This document shows, piece after piece, positions 13,812-18,032 of a DNA stretch of 18,032 nt. The stretch is from an uncultured Collinsella sp. (GTDB lineage: Bacteria; Actinomycetota; Coriobacteriia; Coriobacteriales; Coriobacteriaceae). Made by a program: the position numbers and the translations under genes. Position 1 is the stretch's first letter; every line of letters begins with the position of its first letter. The notes under the pieces were generated by a model. It had not been told where the DNA came from. It saw only the letters and a list, made by a program, of their open reading frames with translations, and made no database searches. The stretch covers positions 1 to 18,032 of the forward strand of contig CAUAEH010000039.1 of NCBI GenBank assembly GCA_958427975.1, written 5' to 3'.

Positions 13812-15911
13812 TTAGGCGTTCTTGCTCATGACCTCGTCCACGATGGACTTGGGCGCGGGCTCATAAGAGTCGAACTGCATCGTGTAGGATGCACGGCCCT
13901 GGGTCTGGGAGCGAAGGTCGGTAGCGTAACCGAACATCTCGCCCAGCGGCACCTTGGCACGGATGAGCTTGCTGTTCTTGCGGTCCTCCATGCCCTCGAT
14001 CTTGCCGCGGCGACCGGAGAGGTTGCCCATAACGTCGCCCATGTACTGCTCGGGGGTCTCGACCTCGACAGCCATGATCGGCTCGAGCAGCTGCGGGTCG
14101 GACTTCTTGAGAGCGTCCTTGATAGCCATGGAACCGGCAATCTTGAAGGCGGCCTCGGAGGAGTCGACCTCGTGGTAAGAACCGTCGAACAGGGTGACCT
14201 TGACGTCGAGGACCGGGAAGCCGGCGATAACACCGGTGTTCAGGGCCTCCTGGATGCCCTTGTCGATGGACGGGATGTACTCCTTGGGCACGACGCCGCC
14301 GACGATAGCGTTGACGAACTCGTAGCCGAAGCCCTCCTCCATCTTCTCGAGCTTGATGACGGCGTGGCCGTACTGACCGCGACCACCGGACTGACGGACG
14401 AACTTGCCCTCAGCCTTCTCGACATCGTGACCAGCGGTCTCGCGGTAGGCAACCTGGGGCTTACCAACGTTAGCGTCAACCTTGAACTCGCGGAGCAGAC
14501 GGTCGACGATGATCTCGAGGTGCAGCTCGCCCATGCCGGCGATGATGGTCTGGCCGGTCTCGTGGTTGGTGGACACCTGGAAGGTCGGGTCCTCCTCGGC
14601 GAGCTTGGTCAGAGCCAGGGACATCTTGTCCTGCTCGGCCTTGGTCTTGGGTTCGATGGCAACGTCGATAACGGGCTTAGCGAACTCGATCTTCTCGAGG
14701 ACGATCTCCTTGCCCTCTTCGCACAGGGTGTCACCGGTGGTGGAGTTCTTGAAGCCGACGCAAGCGACGATGTCGCCGGCGGCAGCGTCGTCACGGTCGA
14801 TACGCTCGGCGGCGTTCATCTCGAGGATGCGGCCGAGGCGCTCGCGCTGACCGTTGGAAGCGTTGATCACGTAGGAGCCGGACTCGGCACGGCCGGAGTA
14901 AACGCGGACGTAGGTGAGCTTACCGACGAACGGGTCGGTCATGATCTTGAAGACCAGGCCAGAGAAGGGCTCGTCGAAGGAAGGATGACGCTCGATCTCC
15001 TCGCCGGTGTCCGGATCGGTACCGGTGACGGCCTCAACGTCGAGCGGGCTGGGCAGGTAGTCGACGACAGCGTCGAGCAGCTCCTGGACGCCCTTGTTCT
15101 TGTAGGCGGAGCCCACGAAGACGAGGTTGAGCTCGTTGGCCAGAACGCCCTTGCGCAGAGCAGCCTTGAGCTCCTCGACGGTGAAGTCCTCCTCCATGAG
15201 GATCTTCTCCATGAGCTCGTCGTCAAAGCTGGCAGCAGCGTCGAGGAGCTCCTCGCGCTTGGTGGCAGCGATGTCAGCGAACTCAGCCGGGATCTCGTCC
15301 ATCGGCTCGGGGTAGGTCATGCCCTTGTCGTCGGCCTTGAAGTCCCATGCGGTCATGGTGACGAGGTCGATGACGCCCCAGAAGTTGTCCTCGGCGCCCA
15401 TCGGGACCTGAGCGGCCACGGCGTTGGCGTCGAGACGATCCTTCATGGTCTCGATAGCGTTGAAGAAGTCAGCGCCCACGCGGTCATACTTGTTGATGAA
15501 GGCGATGCGGGGGACGTTGAAGGTAGAAGCCTGACGCCAAACGGTCTCAGACTGGGGCTGAACGCCGGCAACGGCGTCGAAGACGGCGACAGCGCCATCG
15601 AGGACGCGCAGGCAGCGCTCGACCTCGGCGGTGAAGTCAACGTGGCCCGGGGTGTCGATGATCTGGATGCGGTAGTCGGTACCGTCCTTCTTCCAGAAGC
15701 ACGTGGTAGCAGCGGAGGTAATGGTTACGCCGCGCTCCTGCTCCTGAACCATCCAGTCCATGGTGGCAGCGCCCTCATGGACCTCACCAATCTTGTGGGT
15801 CTTACCGGTGTAGTAAAGAATACGCTCGGTCGTGGTGGTCTTACCAGCATCGATGTGGGCCATGATGCCGATGTTACGGGTATCGGAAAGCTTGTACTTA
15901 GGCTTAGCCAT
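13812..15911 (-). CDS. fusA: Translation elongation factor G
   Basis: The 699-residue GTPase drives ribosomal translocation and, with RRF, ribosome recycling. GTP-binding motifs are in order: G1 AHIDAGKTTTTE at 18-29, G2 RGVTITSAAT at 60-69, G3 DTPGH at 86-90 and G4 NKYD at 140-143. Domain II and III motifs (GMGELHLEI) and the domain IV segment GGRGQYGHAV follow, and the C-terminus has GRRGKIEGMEDR. G4 keeps the required Asn, Lys and Asp, but has Tyr142 where most EF-Gs have Met. Length is normal. AAGGAAC precedes the ATG at 15911. It lies 19 bp after rpsG and 60 bp before rpsJ. Leu TTA/CTA and Ser TCA codons are avoided, so the opposite strand stays open by chance. Confidence 0.98.
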   Translation of the reverse strand: MAKPKYKLSDTRNIGIMAHIDAGKTTTTERILYYTGKTHKIGEVHEGAATMDWMVQEQERGVTITSAATTCFWKKDGTDYRIQIIDTPGHVDFTAEVERCLRVLDGAVAVFDAVAGVQPQSETVWRQASTFNVPRIAFINKYDRVGADFFNAIETMKDRLDANAVAAQVPMGAEDNFWGVIDLVTMTAWDFKADDKGMTYPEPMDEIPAEFADIAATKREELLDAAASFDDELMEKILMEEDFTVEELKAALRKGVLANELNLVFVGSAYKNKGVQELLDAVVDYLPSPLDVEAVTGTDPDTGEEIERHPSFDEPFSGLVFKIMTDPFVGKLTYVRVYSGRAESGSYVINASNGQRERLGRILEMNAAERIDRDDAAAGDIVACVGFKNSTTGDTLCEEGKEIVLEKIEFAKPVIDVAIEPKTKAEQDKMSLALTKLAEEDPTFQVSTNHETGQTIIAGMGELHLEIIVDRLLREFKVDANVGKPQVAYRETAGHDVEKAEGKFVRQSGGRGQYGHAVIKLEKMEEGFGYEFVNAIVGGVVPKEYIPSIDKGIQEALNTGVIAGFPVLDVKVTLFDGSYHEVDSSEAAFKIAGSMAIKDALKKSDPQLLEPIMAVEVETPEQYMGDVMGNLSGRRGKIEGMEDRKNSKLIRAKVPLGEMFGYATDLRSQTQGRASYTMQFDSYEPAPKSIVDEVMSKNA

Positions 15912-15930
15912 GTTAGTTCCTTACCTTAAC

Positions 15931-16404
15931 TTACCAACGATAGTGAGAGAACGCGCGGTTGGCCTCGGCCATCTTGAAGACGTCCTCACGCTTCTTGACG
16001 GAAGCGCCCAGGCCGTTGGAAGCGTCGAGGATCTCGTTGGCGAGACGCTCGGCCATGGTCTTCTCCTTGCGAGCGCGGGAGAAGTTGACGATCCAGCGGA
16101 TACCCAGAGCGGTGGAACGACGGGAGTTGACCTCCATCGGGACCTGATAGGTAGCGCCACCGACACGCTTGGGCTTGACCTCGAGCGTGGGCTTGACGTT
16201 GTCCATAGCCTTCTTGAAGGTAGCGAGAGCGTCGCCACCCTCGGACTTCTCGGCAACGATCTCGAAAGCGGTGTAAACGATGCGCTCAGCGGTGGCCTTC
16301 TTGCCGTCAAGAAGGACCTTGTTGATGAGCTGAGTCACCAGGCGGTTGTTGTAAACGGCGTCAGGCTGAACCTCACGACGATTAGCTGCTGCACGACGCG
16401 GCAT
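15931..16404 (-). CDS. rpsG: 30S ribosomal protein S7
   Basis: The 157-residue primary 16S rRNA-binding protein organises the 30S head. It begins MPRRAAANRREVQPDAVYNN and contains LINKVLLDGKKATAERIVY, VGGATYQVPMEV, ALGIRWIV and the C-terminal KMAEANRAFSHYRW. Length is typical (about 156). AAGGAGA is well spaced before the ATG at 16404. It sits 73 bp after rpsL and 19 bp before fusA, the standard str-operon order. In other bacteria S7 represses its own operon by binding the rpsL-rpsG or nearby leader; no such structure is evident to me in the 73-bp gap. Confidence 0.98.
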   Translation of the reverse strand: MPRRAAANRREVQPDAVYNNRLVTQLINKVLLDGKKATAERIVYTAFEIVAEKSEGGDALATFKKAMDNVKPTLEVKPKRVGGATYQVPMEVNSRRSTALGIRWIVNFSRARKEKTMAERLANEILDASNGLGASVKKREDVFKMAEANRAFSHYRW

Positions 16405-16477
16405 GTGAAATCTCCTTAAGTGTCTACCGTGCGGCGCTTAGGCGGCACACGGCGAAAGTATCAAAACGTTATCTGGC

Positions 16478-16855
16478 TTATTTAGCCTTGGGGCGCTTAG
16501 CACCGTACTTGGAACGGGCCTGCATACGGTTCTGGACCGGAGCAGCGTCGTAGGCGCCACGGATGACGTGATAACGGACACCAGGGAGGTCACGGACACG
16601 ACCGCCGCGGACGAGCACGATGGAGTGCTCCTGCAGGTTGTGGCCCTCACCCGGGATGTAAGCAGTAACTTCGATGCCGTTGACAAGGCGAACACGGGCA
16701 ACCTTACGAAGAGCCGAGTTCGGCTTCTTGGGGCTCGTGGTGAAGACGCGGGTGCACACGCCGCGCTTCTGGGAGTTGTGCTGCAGAGCAGCGTTCTTGG
16801 ACTTCTTGGGCACGGAACGACGGCCCTGGCGAACCAGCTGGTTAATAGTAGGCAA
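16478..16855 (-). CDS. rpsL: 30S ribosomal protein S12
   Basis: The 125-residue decoding-centre protein starts MPTINQLVRQGRR and carries QKRGVCTRVFTTSPKKPNSA, GGEGHNLQEH-type PGEGHNLQEH at 68-77, and a basic C-terminus. Lys43, a classic streptomycin-resistance site, is unchanged. Residue 88, in GGRVRDLPG, is arginine (CGT at 16594-16592), where E. coli, Bacillus and mycobacteria have lysine. The start is TTG at 16855, fixed by the conserved N-terminus and by AAGGAG six bases upstream. It is the first gene of the str operon; a strong promoter lies about 95 bp upstream. Confidence 0.98.
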   Translation of the reverse strand: MPTINQLVRQGRRSVPKKSKNAALQHNSQKRGVCTRVFTTSPKKPNSALRKVARVRLVNGIEVTAYIPGEGHNLQEHSIVLVRGGRVRDLPGVRYHVIRGAYDAAPVQNRMQARSKYGAKRPKAK

Positions 16856-16861
16856 AGCGTA

Positions 16862-16867
16862 CTCCTT
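16862..16867 (-). promoter_or_regulatory. Ribosome binding site fixing the rpsL TTG start
   Basis: AAGGAG on the minus strand lies six bases before the TTG at 16855. No ATG or GTG in frame could give the conserved Met-Pro-Thr-Ile N-terminus. Confidence 0.88.
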
Positions 16868-16948
16868 CTCGAATGATTCCAGCTTTCTGTAAAGTGCAAC
16901 GGCTTGAATCGAGGGGTCAGCATCCCCCTACGAAACACGCAGTTCGAT

Positions 16949-16977
16949 AGGATACGTGCCGTTAGCTGTGCCGTCAA
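16949..16977 (-). promoter_or_regulatory. Sigma-70-type promoter of the str operon
   Basis: On the minus strand TTGACG (16977-16972) and TATCCT (16954-16949) are separated by exactly 17 bp. Both hexamers match the vegetative sigma consensus well. Transcription would start near 16942, giving a leader of about 85 nt before rpsL. Confidence 0.8.
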
Positions 16978-17061
16978 CAGACCACGCCGCCGGGCGTATC
17001 CCAAAATAGGCACATTTCCGCAAAGCCTACACAAAAGGAATCTCCTTCTGTGCGCGGGGGT

Positions 17062-17082
17062 GGATTCCCGGCCCGGGAATCC
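17062..17082. repeat. Perfect 21-bp palindrome upstream of the str promoter
   Basis: GGATTCCCGG and CCGGGAATCC flank a single C. It lies 85 bp upstream of the rpsL -35. There is no adjacent T-run, so it is not a standard terminator; an operator or the end of a repeat element is possible. Confidence 0.6.
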
Positions 17083-17208
17083 GACGTGCTCGTTGGGGCA
17101 ACGTTACCTGCCAAAAAGGGACAGGTTTATTTTGGTCGGTTTTATCTGGGGAAACGTCGCGCTCCGGCGGTGATCTGCTTTCGTCTTTCGCATGGAAATC
17201 GGCGGCGT
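17083..17208. other. Intergenic stretch with no supported gene
   Basis: No reading frame here has a recognisable product or ribosome binding site. The only local structure is CCAAAA (17111-17116) and TTTTGG (17130-17135) enclosing the string AGGGACAGGTTTA. It resembles a degenerate intergenic repeat more than a gene. Confidence 0.4.
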
Positions 17209-17339
17209 TTTCGGAAGTATGCGGCAAATTTTGGACTTGCTGAGCGCACAGGGGTTTTGCGATAACAAACCTGCAGGTAGAGCGCTTGAGCATATGCGGT
17301 GTGGTCGACCCATCAAGATTTTGCCGCATACTTCCGAAA
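17209..17339. repeat. 131-bp nested inverted-repeat element (possible MITE or structured RNA)
   Basis: The ends are perfect 20-bp inverted copies, TTTCGGAAGTATGCGGCAAA at 17209-17228 and its complement at 17320-17339. Inside them a second imperfect pair occurs (TGCTGAGCGC at 17238-17247 with GCGCTTGAGCA at 17282-17292). A third pair (GGTTTTG at 17253-17259 with CAAACC at 17266-17271) closes on a 6-nt loop. The whole element can fold as one long interrupted hairpin. I see no obvious target-site duplication at the flanks and no coding potential. Confidence 0.7.
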
Positions 17340-17384
17340 TTCAGACGAATATCACTCGCTTTAACCGCCCATTTAACGCAAAAT

Positions 17385-17413
17385 GGACCGCTTCCCCTAG
17401 TAGGAAGCGGTCC
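17385..17413 (-). terminator. Rho-independent terminator of the right-edge gene
   Basis: GGACCGCTTCC (17385-17395) pairs perfectly with GGAAGCGGTCC (17403-17413) around 7 nt. On the minus strand ATTTT follows the stem. It lies 6 bp past the stop at 17420. Confidence 0.75.
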
Positions 17414-17419
17414 CAAATC

Positions 17420-18032
17420 TCACGAATAGACGATGGTAAAGGGTTCCGACGTTTCGGTGCCCTCTGTTGAAGTGCAGCGTGTGCCCTCAAGCGTTACTGA
17501 GACCACTTGGTCGACATCGATCAACTTCGTTGGCACCCAGTTGTTCTCTCCGCTATTGCGCGCCAGCGAAACATAGAAGTTGAACACCCCTGCGTCGTCA
17601 TCTTCGATAATCTGCTCCGATCCATCCTTGTAGGTGACGGTCAGTTTATGATCAACTGCTTCATAGCCCAGATCATCGATATGCGTCTGGATGGAAAACG
17701 GACTGATCTCGAGAGGCGAGTCATCGGAGCGGAGTTCCTTTGTATCGACGTGCGCTCCAACGTTAAACTCTGGCGTCGATACCTCGATCACCTTCGCATC
17801 CTCACCTTTGCCCTCCGTCCAGCTGATATTCCAGGTGACCGCATGTCCCAAATCTCGCTCGCGATCCCACGAGGCAAAGTACATCGTGCCATTAATGACC
17901 GTGTCGCTTGATGTGTCCTTATCAATTGTGCAGCGTGTGTCAGCCCATTCCTCGCCGAAGTTCATGCTTGGCGTGCCGATGCCTTGTTCTTCTTCACCAT
18001 AGAGAACAAGTTCGCCTGTCTCTGCTGCTGGC
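17420..18032 (-). CDS. Unrecognised protein, C-terminal part only; probably extracytoplasmic
   Basis: The frame is open from the window edge (18032) to a TGA at 17420, giving about 203 residues with the N-terminus missing. I do not recognise the family. The visible part is acidic and rich in Ser, Thr, Asp and Glu, with alternating hydrophobic residues suggesting beta strands, such as HKLTVTYKDGSEQIIEDDD and DQVVSVTLEGTRCTS. There are no hydrophobic membrane segments. The only two cysteines I see both occur in an Arg-Cys-Thr context (ADTRCTI and GTRCTS), so a disulfide is possible. These traits fit a secreted or lipid-anchored beta-sandwich protein, but the signal peptide would lie outside the window. 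An internal ATG at 17965 is probably not the start because the frame continues upstream without a stop. A terminator follows the stop. Confidence 0.75.
   Translation of the reverse strand, partial: PAAETGELVLYGEEEQGIGTPSMNFGEEWADTRCTIDKDTSSDTVINGTMYFASWDRERDLGHAVTWNISWTEGKGEDAKVIEVSTPEFNVGAHVDTKELRSDDSPLEISPFSIQTHIDDLGYEAVDHKLTVTYKDGSEQIIEDDDAGVFNFYVSLARNSGENNWVPTKLIDVDQVVSVTLEGTRCTSTEGTETSEPFTIVYS

Noticed and set aside
13542..15929. A 795-codon open frame on the plus strand opposite fusA and part of rpsJ
   Set aside because: It mirrors fusA exactly. The frame stays open because fusA avoids TTA, CTA and TCA codons, which would read as stops on the other strand. The product is low-complexity, rich in Leu, Val, Gly and Asp, with no domain and no ribosome binding site.
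17027..17416. A 129-codon minus-strand frame upstream of the str operon
   Set aside because: It runs through the inverted repeat, the terminator hairpin and the palindrome, has no ribosome binding site, and its composition does not look like a folded protein.

Overview
Organism and setting. The window is a GC-rich chromosomal segment made almost entirely of housekeeping genes. The combination points to an anaerobic gut actinobacterium of the class Coriobacteriia, most likely Collinsella-like: high GC, good AGGAGG-type ribosome binding sites, a FabK-type type II fatty-acid operon, a fused accD-accA gene, and an rpsL-rpsG-fusA-rpsJ operon. This is recognition from gene content and protein style; no database comparison was possible.

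Layout, left to right. (1) 1-598 and 638-1792, both minus: a histidine (phosphoglycerate-mutase-like) phosphatase cut by the window edge, preceded by a cation diffusion facilitator whose metal-site motifs suggest Mn2+. (2) 1872-12373, all minus: an 11-gene transcription unit reading fabH, acpP, fabK, fabD, fabG, fabF, accB, fabZ, accC, accDA (fused), then a PTS-EIIC-like membrane protein, ending at a hairpin terminator at 1872-1905. Together the ten FAS genes encode acetyl-CoA carboxylase (AccB, AccC, AccDA), malonyl transfer (FabD), the acyl carrier, initiation (FabH) and a full elongation cycle (FabF, FabG, FabZ, FabK). (3) 12374-12549: a divergent control region with two copies of an 18-bp operator-like sequence. 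(4) 12550-13326, plus: birA, the biotin ligase that would modify AccB. (5) 13387-13423: a perfect 13-bp stem acting as a bidirectional terminator between birA and the convergent str operon. (6) 13443-16855, minus: rpsL, rpsG, fusA, rpsJ from a clear promoter at 16949-16977; rpsL and rpsJ both start at TTG. (7) 16978-17419: about 440 bp without a gene, holding a 21-bp palindrome, a 131-bp nested inverted repeat and a terminator. (8) 17420-18032, minus: the C-terminal part of an unrecognised, probably surface, protein.

How it fits together. The FAS operon follows the streptococcal/clostridial gene order rather than that of mycobacteria or streptomycetes. The ligase that activates AccB is divergent from it across a shared 176-bp control region. 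The items that most deserve a second look are the paired operators with no regulator gene beside them, the EIIC-like protein riding at the end of the lipid operon without IIA/IIB domains or an expected histidine, Arg88 in ribosomal protein S12, rpsJ closed off by a terminator instead of leading into the S10 operon, and the nested hairpin element upstream of rpsL. I saw no tRNA, rRNA, CRISPR array, transposase or phage gene.
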